Assembly (NCBI GenBank): GCA_013151865.1
Contig: JAADHN010000143.1
Location: 1 to 34,361 of the forward strand
Length of the DNA stretch: 34,361 bases
DNA from: Kiritimatiellota bacterium
Lineage (GTDB): Bacteria > Verrucomicrobiota > Lentisphaeria > Oligosphaerales > JAADHN01
Direction: 5' to 3'
Part shown: positions 7,333 to 15,669 of the stretch, one piece after another
Layout of the letters: the number at the start of each line of letters is the position of its first letter
Position numbering within the stretch: the first letter of the stretch is position 1
Program-made: the position numbers and the translations under genes
Notes under the pieces: model-generated
The model's database searches: none
What the model saw: the letters and a program-made list of their open reading frames with translations, nothing else
Told to the model about the DNA's origin: nothing

Positions 7333-9324
7333 TCATGGGAGCAGTCGAACGACCATCGGTTCGAGCGGAAGAAAGGACACGCAGAGTTCGCGACCGTCGA
7401 ACACGGCGCCTGCGGCCGTCCCGAGCTGGACCTGGACGGCACTGAAATCTCGATGAAACCTGAACCGGGCAGCGGCCGGCTCGGTCGCCGCATTGACTGC
7501 CACCACGAAGGTCGCCCCGTTCCGGGCGTACAGACGCCAGGCGACCGTCGGGGGGGCCTCGACCCGGGGCGCCGGGCCGGGGTCGTCGGCGGAGAGCAAG
7601 ACGGGAAAAAACCGGCGAATTTCGGCCGCCATGGCGGTAACGTCTTTCCAGCGTTCGATGAACGGCTGACGGACGGCAGGGCTCTCCAGTTTGTCCATGC
7701 GCCATAGATCGAACCACGAGTAGAATATCAAGCCGTTGGCGCCGGCGGCGATGCACTGCCAAGCCATGGAGCGCATCTCTTCGAGTGTGGGCGGACGGCT
7801 TTTCTTGCGATCTTCGGGGGTTTTCGCGTATGAGGCATGATCGAAGATCTGAGGCACCATCCAAACCGGTTTCAGGCCGAGAGCGCCGCGCACAGTCGCA
7901 CGAGTCCAGTCCAAGGCCGTGCGTACCGGGAGTCGCGGGATGGGGTAGGGGTCGGTCCCGATCACGTCGAACGACGACAGGTACTCGTTGACCCTGGAAA
8001 ACTGATAGAGCACGATCCAGGCCGGGTGATCGGGATCCAGTTCCTCGACCCAACGGCGGTGCGCCGTGAGGCGATCCATGTACGACGGCGGCAGTTCGTC
8101 GTTGAGATACCAGGCGAGAAGTGCGGGATGGTCCCGAAACCTGCGGACTGTTTTCTCGACGGCCGGGCGCTCGTCGTCCGCTGTACGAATGTTCGGGGGA
8201 CACCAGCGTGAACCCGCATAGTAATCTTTGATACTGAAAATCACTTTCAGTCCGCGTGCTTCCGCCTGATCGAGCTGCCCGCGGGTGGGTTTCCCATACG
8301 GCATCAAGCAGTTGAAAGGGGACTGGGCGTAGAGATCCAGGTCCTTGATCGAGATGCCCGACCAATACGTCCCGAGTGGAAAAAACGGTTTGCCGTCAAC
8401 CAACAGGCGCTGCCGCCGGTCGAAGGTCACGCGCCGCCGCGGCAACTCCTTCACGCGGCGAAGTTCGCATCTCGCGTTGCCCCGGGCCTTCCCCGCGGGA
8501 CCGAGTACACGGCTCTCAAGAGTGTATTGCCCGGGCGACAACTTCGCCCCATCCACGACGAACTCGATCCAATCGTCGGTGATGTCGGCGGGCTGCACAC
8601 GGCTCCGGACCTTCCCGTCCGCGCCGGTCACCGTAAGAACGGCCCTCACATCCCCGACCCCAAACTTGTATCCGGCCAAATTCAGGGCCGCACGCACCCG
8701 GATGGGCCCCGGGAGCGCCACATTTCGATAGCAATCCGTGGCCATGTTGCCCAGCAGCGGCGGGAAATAAGGACGGACGACCACATCGTCCCACCAAGCC
8801 ACCCCGGTCATGTTTTTGCGCACATAACAGATCACCCGGCACGATGCGGCGTTTTCGGGGACCGGGGGCGAGATGCCGCGCACCCGTGTCCACGAATCCT
8901 CGGTGCCCTTTACACCCGGGGGATAACTGCCGCCGATATACTTGCCTTGGGCATCGGACCATTCGAGACAGATCGTGGCGCCGCTGTCTTTGCCCTGCAC
9001 GTCCCGGGTGCGGACCCACGCCTCAAACTCATAACACCGGCCGGGACTCAACTCGAGGGGTGCTGAACAGAGCACATACCGCGTCGAGTCGGAGTTCTCG
9101 AAACGGAGACAACGCCGCCCGCCATGCGGGGCCTTCGTGGAAACGGAAAACACCCCGGACGCCCCGGGCGCCCACTGCCTGGCCCAGCCCTTGGGTGTGA
9201 TCTCCTCGAAACCGGGGTTCGGCGCCAGGTTAACGGCGGTTTCGCCCCCCGTCACCGAAAGGGCGATGGCAACCAGCAAGACGGGGAGGCAAGGCCCCCG
9301 GGAAGCAGTGGTGGGTCGCGTCAT
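7333..9324 (-). CDS. Secreted glycosidase-like TIM-barrel protein with N-terminal CBM-like domain
   Basis: A 663-residue predicted exported protein. ATG 9324 has GAGGA upstream at about 11 nt. Residues 1-27 form a signal peptide. Residues 32-185 start with NLAPNPGFEE and contain the aromatic-rich beta pattern of CBM4/9-like carbohydrate-binding modules. A second beta domain (about 200-290) follows. From about residue 300 the pattern FDRRQRLLVDGKPFFPLGTYW opens a clan GH-A-like TIM barrel, as in GH2, GH5 and GH42 relatives. The motif WYLNDE (Glu410) sits at the usual place of the acid/base in strand 4. FDVIGTDPYPIP and GLIFYSWFD follow, but no obvious nucleophile Glu is visible in the late barrel, so activity is uncertain. 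A small C-terminal beta domain completes it. Family assignment is tentative; a role in glycan breakdown outside the cytoplasm is inferred. Confidence 0.75.
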   Translation of the reverse strand: MTRPTTASRGPCLPVLLVAIALSVTGGETAVNLAPNPGFEEITPKGWARQWAPGASGVFSVSTKAPHGGRRCLRFENSDSTRYVLCSAPLELSPGRCYEFEAWVRTRDVQGKDSGATICLEWSDAQGKYIGGSYPPGVKGTEDSWTRVRGISPPVPENAASCRVICYVRKNMTGVAWWDDVVVRPYFPPLLGNMATDCYRNVALPGPIRVRAALNLAGYKFGVGDVRAVLTVTGADGKVRSRVQPADITDDWIEFVVDGAKLSPGQYTLESRVLGPAGKARGNARCELRRVKELPRRRVTFDRRQRLLVDGKPFFPLGTYWSGISIKDLDLYAQSPFNCLMPYGKPTRGQLDQAEARGLKVIFSIKDYYAGSRWCPPNIRTADDERPAVEKTVRRFRDHPALLAWYLNDELPPSYMDRLTAHRRWVEELDPDHPAWIVLYQFSRVNEYLSSFDVIGTDPYPIPRLPVRTALDWTRATVRGALGLKPVWMVPQIFDHASYAKTPEDRKKSRPPTLEEMRSMAWQCIAAGANGLIFYSWFDLWRMDKLESPAVRQPFIERWKDVTAMAAEIRRFFPVLLSADDPGPAPRVEAPPTVAWRLYARNGATFVVAVNAATEPAAARFRFHRDFSAVQVQLGTAAGAVFDGRELCVSFLPLEPMVVRLLP

Positions 9325-9428
9325 AATGGGCCTGTTCCTCAGTTCGGTCGCGGAGGGTCCGCCGTGGGGAAGGGGTCGGACCAACCCGACAAGCGCCCGG
9401 GCCCATGGAGAGAGACCACACTTGTCGG

Positions 9429-9443
9429 GACCGCAACGCGGTC
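9429..9443. other. Small stem-loop between pyrB and the glycosidase-like gene
   Basis: GACCGC-AAC-GCGGTC forms a 6-bp perfect stem in the 217-bp gap between the pyrB stop and the downstream gene. It may help to separate the two transcripts, but it lacks a T-tract. Confidence 0.25.
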
Positions 9444-9541
9444 TTGAAAGCGGAGAACCGTCGAAGAACTTGCCCGCCCCACAACTCTTCTTCGCGGGAG
9501 GGAGTCGGGCAGGGCCGAGCCACAGCAAACGGCGGGACGGA

Positions 9542-10630
9542 TCAGCCGAGGTTCAGGTCGTAATTGTTCCGGACCACCTCGGCCAAGCCGAAGACGCTGG
9601 CGATCAGGGCGACGCGAATCCACATCCCGTTCCGGACCTGCCGCCAATAGACCGCCCTGGGGTCGGCGTCGACCGCGGTTTCGATCTCCGTGCGGCGAGG
9701 CAGCGGGTGCATGATGACCGTGTGGGGTCGGATCGCATCCAGATGGTGTTTCTTGAAAGCGAACTTGTCGGTGTCGATCCGACTGCTTTCGCCGGGGGTC
9801 TGATCCCATTCATCCTGGATCCGGGTCATGTAGATGGCATCCGCCTGTCGGATTGCCTCTTCGAAATTATCGGACAGTTCGTACTTGACACGCGCCTGGG
9901 CGAGCTGGGCCAACACGTCTTTGCCCACCTGCAACGGGGGCGGCGCCACGAAAACCTGTCGGACCTGCTCGTAATTGGTGAGCAGCGAGGAAAGTGAGCG
10001 GACCGTCCGGCCCCGGGCCAGGTCGCCCACGAAAACCACCGTCTTGCCGTCGATGCCGCCGAGGCGTTCGAAACTGCGCTGCAGGGTATAAATATCCAAT
10101 AACGCCTGGGTGGGATGCTGATCCTTGCCGGAGCCGGCGTTGATGATGGGAATGGGGCGTTCCGTATTCGAGAGCACCCAGGCCATTTTTTCGGCAAAGC
10201 CCTGTTGCGGGGTCCGCATGATGATAATGTCGAAGTACGAGCTGAAGGTGCGCACCGTGTCTTCGGGGGACTCGCCCTTCATCTCGCTCGAGGTGCGTGT
10301 ATCGCGCACTTCGGCCGGCTTCAATCCCAAGATCTGACAGGCGGCGTAAAAGGAAAGAAACGTTCGGCTGCTCGGTTGCGAGAAATAGAGCATGGCCCGT
10401 TTGTGGTCAAGGAGACTGCCGAGAAAACGCATCCCGCTCTTGCTCTTGGCCGTGCGCCGGATGCAGGTGGCCAGTCTACCGAGATTGTCGAGCATGCTCC
10501 GGTCGAACTGTTGGGCGATCAGGCAGTGATACGGATTGCCGTTCACGTTGAAGTAGGCAGCTTTTTCCCGAAGCTCTAGCGACTGCAGTTCTTTCCAGGA
10601 TAGACGCATCAGGTTCCGCGGATGTCTCAC
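9542..10630 (-). CDS. pyrB: Aspartate carbamoyltransferase-like catalytic chain
   Basis: A 362-residue transcarbamylase expected to join carbamoyl phosphate to aspartate in pyrimidine synthesis. It starts at GTG 10630, chosen because AAGGAG lies 9 nt upstream; an ATG seven codons later (10609) is less likely. The carbamoyl-phosphate site reads SQPSSRTFLSF (Ser88-Arg89-Thr90), a variant of the usual STRT. SSEMKGES supplies the 80s-loop Lys118. IIMRTP (Arg139), HPTQ (His172, Gln175), GDLARGRTV (Arg208) and PLPR near the C-terminus match the ATCase active site. It is longer than the E. coli chain (about 310), with extra N-terminal residues. No pyrI regulatory gene is nearby. It lies 69 bp after argF, probably in one transcript. 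Another carbamoyltransferase specificity cannot be ruled out. Confidence 0.85.
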   Translation of the reverse strand: MRHPRNLMRLSWKELQSLELREKAAYFNVNGNPYHCLIAQQFDRSMLDNLGRLATCIRRTAKSKSGMRFLGSLLDHKRAMLYFSQPSSRTFLSFYAACQILGLKPAEVRDTRTSSEMKGESPEDTVRTFSSYFDIIIMRTPQQGFAEKMAWVLSNTERPIPIINAGSGKDQHPTQALLDIYTLQRSFERLGGIDGKTVVFVGDLARGRTVRSLSSLLTNYEQVRQVFVAPPPLQVGKDVLAQLAQARVKYELSDNFEEAIRQADAIYMTRIQDEWDQTPGESSRIDTDKFAFKKHHLDAIRPHTVIMHPLPRRTEIETAVDADPRAVYWRQVRNGMWIRVALIASVFGLAEVVRNNYDLNLG

Positions 10631-10699
10631 GGTCCGGATCTCCTTCCTGTCGGTTCCATCGTCGACGGGACTACACCGGCGCGGCGGGGCCGGCGGCTT

Positions 10700-11707
10700 T
10701 CACGGCACGTCGGCCGGGGCGGCGAGGGTGGCCACCATCACGGATTTGAGAGTATGCAGGCGGTTTTCCGCTTGGTCGAACACCCTCGAAAAAGGCGCCT
10801 CGAAAACTTCGTCGACGACCTCGAGGGCGCCGCGGTCCCGAGTGTATTCCGTCTGGTCGTTGTGAAAAGCGGGCAGGCAGTGCAGGAATATGACCTGTTC
10901 CGCCTCGAGATTGCCGGTACGCCGAACCAACGGCATGGTGACGCGATAGGGACGCAGCAGTTCGAGACGCTCCTCGAACCGGTCTTCCTCCCCCATCGAA
11001 CTCCAGACGTCGGTGTACAGAATGTTCGCACCGGGCACAGCCGCTTCCGGGGTGTGCACAACATCCACGGAGCCGCCGTTTCGATGGGCCGCTTCGCGGG
11101 CCGTCGCCACCAGGGACGGTCGCGGCGCGAGTTCCGGGGGACAGCAATTGACAAAGCGCATTCCAGCCTTGGCGCAGCCCATCATCAATGAATTGCACAC
11201 GTTATTGCGACCGTCTCCGAGGAAAACCGTTTTGAGCCCCCGGAGGCGACCGAAGACCTCGCGAACGGTCAGCAGGTCAGCCAGCGTCTGAGTCGGGTGG
11301 GTGTCGTCGGTCAGTCCGTTCCAGACCGGGACTCCGGCGAATCGGGCCAGGACCTCGACCGTGGCGTGGGCAAATCCCCGGAACAGGATCCCGTCGAAGA
11401 AGCGCCCCAGCACACGTGCCGTGTCGGCGACGGTTTCCTTTTTCCCCAAATGAATATCGCTCTTGCCGAGATACTCGGGGTGTGCGCCCAGGTCGACGGC
11501 CGCGACCACGGCCGCACACCGAGTCCGGGTCGAAGCCTTCTCGAAAAGGAGCGCGATGTTGCACCCATCGAGATACCGCGCAGGTTCCCTGCGCCGCTTT
11601 TTCGCCTTCAAATCACCGGCAAGGTCCAAGAGCCCCAGCATCTGTGCGTCAGTGACGTCGGCAAGGGTCAGCAGTGACCGATTCAAAAGTCCCAAGTCGT
11701 GTTTCAT
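10700..11707 (-). CDS. argF: Ornithine carbamoyltransferase
   Basis: A 335-residue enzyme of arginine synthesis that makes citrulline from ornithine and carbamoyl phosphate. The family signatures are complete. FEKASTRTR (55-63) and HPTQ (137-140) bind carbamoyl phosphate. DVWSSMGEE (233-241) and HCLPAFH (276-282) bind ornithine and carry the catalytic Cys277. Length is normal for the family. The ATG at 11707 has only a weak ribosome binding site (AGGG). The gene is directly upstream of pyrB on the same strand, so two paralogous carbamoyl-phosphate consumers lie in tandem. No ARG box could be recognised upstream. Confidence 0.95.
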   Translation of the reverse strand: MKHDLGLLNRSLLTLADVTDAQMLGLLDLAGDLKAKKRRREPARYLDGCNIALLFEKASTRTRCAAVVAAVDLGAHPEYLGKSDIHLGKKETVADTARVLGRFFDGILFRGFAHATVEVLARFAGVPVWNGLTDDTHPTQTLADLLTVREVFGRLRGLKTVFLGDGRNNVCNSLMMGCAKAGMRFVNCCPPELAPRPSLVATAREAAHRNGGSVDVVHTPEAAVPGANILYTDVWSSMGEEDRFEERLELLRPYRVTMPLVRRTGNLEAEQVIFLHCLPAFHNDQTEYTRDRGALEVVDEVFEAPFSRVFDQAENRLHTLKSVMVATLAAPADVP

Positions 11708-12086
11708 AGACCCTGTTCTAGGCGGTTTCGGTGAATCGACGGCGAAGCGGCGCCCCCGCATCCGGTCCCCGCTCCGGGAGCGGATGCTCTGCCCCGTATT
11801 CACGGCGGCCACGGCAATTCTGCACGCCGAAACCACAGTACCCGGGCAATGGTTAAAGTAGCACCGGAATCCCGGATTCCCACCGGGACAAGGGACTGTG
11901 TGCGGTCCGGAATGCACCGGGACTCCGGCTTGGATTTCGGGCGGTCCGAAACTGTCCAAACCAATTACGGCAGCCGCCGGGGCGTCCGCCTACCAGCCTG
12001 TCTCAGGATGCTCGACACGCGGCTTTGCCGCCACAGGCGCCGTGCCCGCTCCCCCCGGCGGGGAGGTCCGCGGCCTCTCAACAGAC
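11708..12086. other. Intergenic region upstream of argF
   Basis: A 379-bp gap between the argF start and the end of the GHL6-like gene, both minus strand. It must carry the argF-pyrB promoter. I see no gene and no confident promoter consensus or attenuator. The only clear structure is a hairpin at 12049-12065, listed separately. Confidence 0.5.
12049..12065 (-). terminator. Stem-loop downstream of the GHL6-like gene
   Basis: CTCCCC (12049-12054) and GGGGAG (12060-12065) pair around a 5-nt loop, 21 bp beyond the stop codon at 12087. The position fits a terminator, although no T-tract follows. Confidence 0.4.
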
Positions 12087-14063
12087 TCAGTCCGCGGGCT
12101 CGATCACCACCACCTCGTGGATCTCGACGCGGGGGACAGTAATCATCGCGAGCCCGGCTGCGAACCGCCAATCGAGTGCCGTACCGGCGGGCGCCAGCGT
12201 CACGCTTTCGGGCGGCGACGCGAGGCGCACACGGAGCACAATATTCTCTACTGGAGGCAACTCGGACACGACAGTGCGCTGATTGCAGAGCATTTCTCCC
12301 GCGCCACGGTTGATGAGGTTCAACATGAGCCGCCCGTCCTTCCGCCGGGCAACCAATTCGAGCCGGGACGGTCCCTCGAGGGTCACCTCCCAGGGGATGT
12401 CCAGTGCCGCGACGATGTCCCCGACCAAACGGCGCACGAGAGGAAAGTGCGTGTGAAAATAGTCGCGGAACAGCGGGCCGTGAACCGCGACGATCGCTCC
12501 TGCTCCCACTTTGCGACAGGTAACGACGGGGGCGACCGGGGGATCTTTTGCCGGGTCCGGCCCCTTCAGTCGAACCAATAGGGAATCCACCCCGTCCCGA
12601 GGCGCGACCCTCTGCCAGGGCGGGGCCAGTTCGGCGGCCTCGCGCCCCACGGCTACGTAAATCGACACGTCGAGGGGATCGCCAGCCGGGTCGGCGCCGA
12701 CCAAGTCGGGATGGGCGCCGGCAAGGTCCGCGCCGCTGAGCAGAACATGCCCGCCGGCCGCGGCAAACGCCTCGAGCGCCGTCACTGTCTCAGGCGGGAG
12801 CGGCGCCTGCGCCGGGACCACGACCAACTTGTAGTCGCCGAGATGTCGGCGCGCCGCGTCGGCCGTGAGCAAGTCCGTCGAAATGTGATTCTCGAGCAGG
12901 GCGTTCAAGGCCCCCTCAACGGACTGAACCGCGCTGCCGTAATTGAACAGAGGGCTGTTGCAGGTGTAGTAGTGCGACGCCAGATGCAGGACCGCGGCTT
13001 CCCGCAGGGGACGGGATTTGAAGCACACCTCCCGGCGCGCCCGACAGAAATCGGCGACTTCCGCAACGATCTCGTGTTCCCAACCGTTCAGCCAGCCCGT
13101 ACGCTGCGGTTTCAAGTACACCATGACCGCCCCGCCGAGCGCCAGTACCTCGGCCACTTCCTGGCACAAGTGCAGGGCCGGTTTCATGGCCCATGGCGAG
13201 GGACTGGCGGCGTAGTTCCGCGTAAACCCCCAGACCATGAGGTCCCAAGTCATTTCCCGAGAATCGAGCAAGCGGGCCTCGAGCGCGGCGCGGTAAGCCC
13301 CGAAATTGGGCGTGTAATCGCCGCTCAGATAATCCACGTGCGCGACCACCGGCTCCGGCTGCCGCACCGTATACATCCAGTTGCTGCAGACCAGGCAATC
13401 CGGTTTTCGAGCATGCACGGCGTCCGCATACCGACTGACATACTCGGTGAACACCTCGCGCTGGAACGCCAGCCATTCGGCCCAGTGCGACTGCCCGGGC
13501 TCGGTCGGGACATCCGCGATCCCGGTACGCCGGGCAAATTCCTTTTTGCACCGGTCGCACCAACAGGGGGGCGAACCCCAATTCTCTCCGTCCACCCAAA
13601 ACCCGTCCACATCGTACCGCTCGATCAACTCGAGCATCTGCGGAATCAGCAGTTCGTCCACGTACGGGCTCAGTCGACAGGTCGAGCGCAGGTCGGCCGT
13701 GCCTTTTGCATCGATGCACGCCCATTCTGGGTGCAGTTCGAGGGCCCGACTGTCGATGACCCCGCTGTAATGCACCCCCAGCCTGATCCCCAATTCCCGG
13801 GTGACGTCCCGATGAATTCGGAGGGCGTCCTCGACCACGCCGGGCGATGTCGAGCCGACCTCGGTTGGCCATGATGTGTAACCCGGGTGTCCTTTGCAGT
13901 CGCATTGCACCCAATCGGGCCGCGTCAACTCCCACCGTTCCCGGAGAAGCCCGGGCGTCACTTCCCGCCCGAGTTCTGTGTCTTTCGCATTGGCGTGCAA
14001 ATCGTAGTGGATGCCGAAAAACACATCTTCGTGCCAATTCGACCGCCGCTTCTCGCTGGCCAT
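12087..14063 (-). CDS. Cytoplasmic TIM-barrel glycosidase-like protein (GHL6/GH29-like) with gatekeeper domain
   Basis: A 658-residue protein with no signal peptide. ATG 14063 follows GGAAGGAG at 7 nt. The N-terminal half looks like the GHL6/alpha-L-fucosidase-like barrel: FFGIHYDLHANAKDTE (15-30), LGVHYSGVID (96-104), and VDGFWVDGENWG (152-163), where Asp158 or Glu160 occupies the position of the catalytic residue in related families. CWCDRCKKEF (167-176) clusters three cysteines and may bind metal. Residues about 430-560 resemble the class I glutamine amidotransferase-like trimerisation domain of GH42-type enzymes (VVVPAQAPLPPETVTALEAFAAAGGHVLLSG). A beta-sandwich ends the protein. Activity on an imported oligosaccharide is inferred, and the exact family needs a profile search. 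It is divergent from the aldo/keto reductase gene. Confidence 0.75.
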   Translation of the reverse strand: MASEKRRSNWHEDVFFGIHYDLHANAKDTELGREVTPGLLRERWELTRPDWVQCDCKGHPGYTSWPTEVGSTSPGVVEDALRIHRDVTRELGIRLGVHYSGVIDSRALELHPEWACIDAKGTADLRSTCRLSPYVDELLIPQMLELIERYDVDGFWVDGENWGSPPCWCDRCKKEFARRTGIADVPTEPGQSHWAEWLAFQREVFTEYVSRYADAVHARKPDCLVCSNWMYTVRQPEPVVAHVDYLSGDYTPNFGAYRAALEARLLDSREMTWDLMVWGFTRNYAASPSPWAMKPALHLCQEVAEVLALGGAVMVYLKPQRTGWLNGWEHEIVAEVADFCRARREVCFKSRPLREAAVLHLASHYYTCNSPLFNYGSAVQSVEGALNALLENHISTDLLTADAARRHLGDYKLVVVPAQAPLPPETVTALEAFAAAGGHVLLSGADLAGAHPDLVGADPAGDPLDVSIYVAVGREAAELAPPWQRVAPRDGVDSLLVRLKGPDPAKDPPVAPVVTCRKVGAGAIVAVHGPLFRDYFHTHFPLVRRLVGDIVAALDIPWEVTLEGPSRLELVARRKDGRLMLNLINRGAGEMLCNQRTVVSELPPVENIVLRVRLASPPESVTLAPAGTALDWRFAAGLAMITVPRVEIHEVVVIEPAD

Positions 14064-14444
14064 GGGAGGGCTCCTTCCATGAGTGTGTCCGAAAACAGTG
14101 AGTGTCGCGGGACGCGCCGCCCGCCGTCGGCCCGGTATGGGCAAATTCGTGGAATGGGCCGGCAGAGAAAATACCGCGCCGGTTCGGTAGTGCAACGGGT
14201 TTGGAGCGGGGGCGGAACAGGGAGAGGCCCGGACGTCTTCGCTTGGAAGGTTGGACACAGCAATGTCACGGCCGTATCTTGCTCAACCGTGACACCGGGC
14301 GCCGTGTCGGGCGTTGTCTCCGCACTGCAACGCCCGCGGCGCACCGGACGGGTGGGACCGATGCCGCAACCCGACCGTTCACGGAACGTGGGCCGACCGG
14401 CGGTTGCCTGCCGCCGTCCCGCAAAGAAGCCAGGGAGTCATGCC
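14064..14444. promoter_or_regulatory. Divergent control region between the GHL6-like and AKR genes
   Basis: A 381-bp gap from which two genes diverge. It holds a strong 8-bp dyad at 14264-14294 (listed separately) and the ribosome binding sites of both genes at its ends: AAGGAG before 14063 and GGGAG before 14445. No gene is seen and no confident sigma-factor consensus is visible. Confidence 0.5.
14264..14294. promoter_or_regulatory. Candidate operator: perfect 8-bp dyad with 15-bp spacer
   Basis: TGTCACGG (14264-14271) is mirrored by CCGTGACA (14287-14294). The centre-to-centre spacing is 23 bp, about two helical turns, as expected for a dimeric repressor bound in a divergent promoter region. 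The regulator is not identified in this window. Confidence 0.4.
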
Positions 14445-15425
14445 ATGAACTACGTGCCGCTCGGGAACACGGGGCTGAAGGTCTCCCGAATCTGCCTCGG
14501 GACCATGAACTACGGCTGGCGGATGGAGGAGGAGGCGTCCATCCGCATGACTCACGCGGCCATCGAGGCGGGGATCAACTTCATCGATACGGCAAACGTC
14601 TACGGAGGCCGGGACCACCTCTCGGAGAAGTGGCTCGGCAAGGCCTTGAAAGGCGACAAACGCGACCGCGTGGTCCTGGCAACCAAGTTCTGGGCCGGCG
14701 GCCCCGGTCCCAACGACCGCGGCGGCTCGCGGATCAATATCATGAGTTCCGTGGAGAAGAGCCTGCAGCGCCTCCAAACCGACCGAATCGACCTCTACAT
14801 CATGCACCGAGCCGAACGGGACGAGACCGGAGCGCCGATCGAAGAGACCCTTTCCGCATTGACCGACCTGGTGCGCCAGGGCAAGGTGCGTTACATCGGC
14901 ACTTCGAACTTCGCGGCCTGGCGCTTGGTCGAGGCCCAGTTGACGAGTCGTTTGGGCGACTTCGAAACGTTTTGCAGCGATCAACTCAATTACAGCATTC
15001 TGGACCGCTTTGTCGAGATGGAGGTGCTCCGAGTGTGCCGCAAGTACCGAATCGGTGTCACGGTTTGGGGGCCGTTGCACAACGGCTGGCTTTCCGGAAA
15101 ATATCGACGGGGAGAATCGCCCCCGCCGGGGACTCGCGGCGCAGCGAAGGCGCGCGTCGACCTCGACTCCACCGAGGGGAAGCGAACACTCGACATCATC
15201 GAAAAACTCGTGCCGCTCGCCGAGGAACGCGGGATTTCCCTGCCGCAATTCGCACTCGCTTGGCTCCTGAAGAACGACGCGGTGACCAGCGTCATCTGCG
15301 GCCCCCGACTCCCCGAGCACCTCGAAGAAAGCATTGCGGTCGACGAAATCGGCCTGGACGACGACGCCATGCAAGCCGTGGACGACATCTGCCCGCCGCC
15401 CAACACCCATGGGGAGTGGTGGTAG
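14445..15425 (+). CDS. Aldo/keto reductase
   Basis: A 326-residue cytosolic NAD(P)H-dependent oxidoreductase of the AKR (TIM-barrel) superfamily. The catalytic tetrad is intact: Asp48 and Tyr53 in FIDTANVYGG, Lys81 in VLATKFW, and His121 in LYIMHRAERD. The cofactor-binding part includes KVRYIGTSNF and the late SVICGPRLPEHLEESI. It resembles the YghZ/Kv-beta-type or sugar-aldehyde AKRs rather than aldose reductases; the substrate is unknown. ATG 14445 was chosen for GGGAG at 7 nt and because LGNTGLKVSRICLGT is the canonical N-terminus. It begins a plus-strand run of five genes reaching 24389. Confidence 0.92.
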   Translation: MNYVPLGNTGLKVSRICLGTMNYGWRMEEEASIRMTHAAIEAGINFIDTANVYGGRDHLSEKWLGKALKGDKRDRVVLATKFWAGGPGPNDRGGSRINIMSSVEKSLQRLQTDRIDLYIMHRAERDETGAPIEETLSALTDLVRQGKVRYIGTSNFAAWRLVEAQLTSRLGDFETFCSDQLNYSILDRFVEMEVLRVCRKYRIGVTVWGPLHNGWLSGKYRRGESPPPGTRGAAKARVDLDSTEGKRTLDIIEKLVPLAEERGISLPQFALAWLLKNDAVTSVICGPRLPEHLEESIAVDEIGLDDDAMQAVDDICPPPNTHGEWW

Positions 15426-15440
15426 GGGACCTTGCGCAAA

Positions 15441-15543
15441 AAGGACCGAAAGGACGCAAGGCGTGTGAGAGCCGGCCGCACACCGGGCGGCAGACGCTCG
15501 GACGCCCGCACCTTCTGAATAGCCTTCGTCCCTTTGGTCCCTG
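15441..15543. repeat. Imperfect long inverted repeat after the AKR gene
   Basis: AAGGACCGAAAGGACGCAAG (from 15441) is the imperfect inverse of the stretch at 15521-15543 (GCCTTCGTCCCTTTGGTCCC). The arms are separated by about 57 bp. Related short stretches (GTCCCTTTCGGTC, near 19480) recur in the window. It could act as a terminator between the AKR and beta-helix genes, or be a decayed dispersed repeat. Confidence 0.35.
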
Positions 15544-15669
15544 GCGTCGTTTTGGTCCCTTCGACCGTCGCGTCCGGTTTGCCGTCCGATCCCAGGCCGG
15601 GAGAATCCCGGCGTCCGCTTCATCCCCCCCAACCGGAATGTGCGGCGGCAGAGCCAGAAGGAGCACCTC

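Noticed and set aside
1279-12581. Several long open frames opposite or out of frame with the recognised genes, such as 1779-3389 plus and 2186-3715 plus
   Set aside because: They are antisense shadows caused by high GC content. They overlap recognised genes completely, have low-complexity Arg/Pro/Ser-rich translations and no ribosome binding sites.
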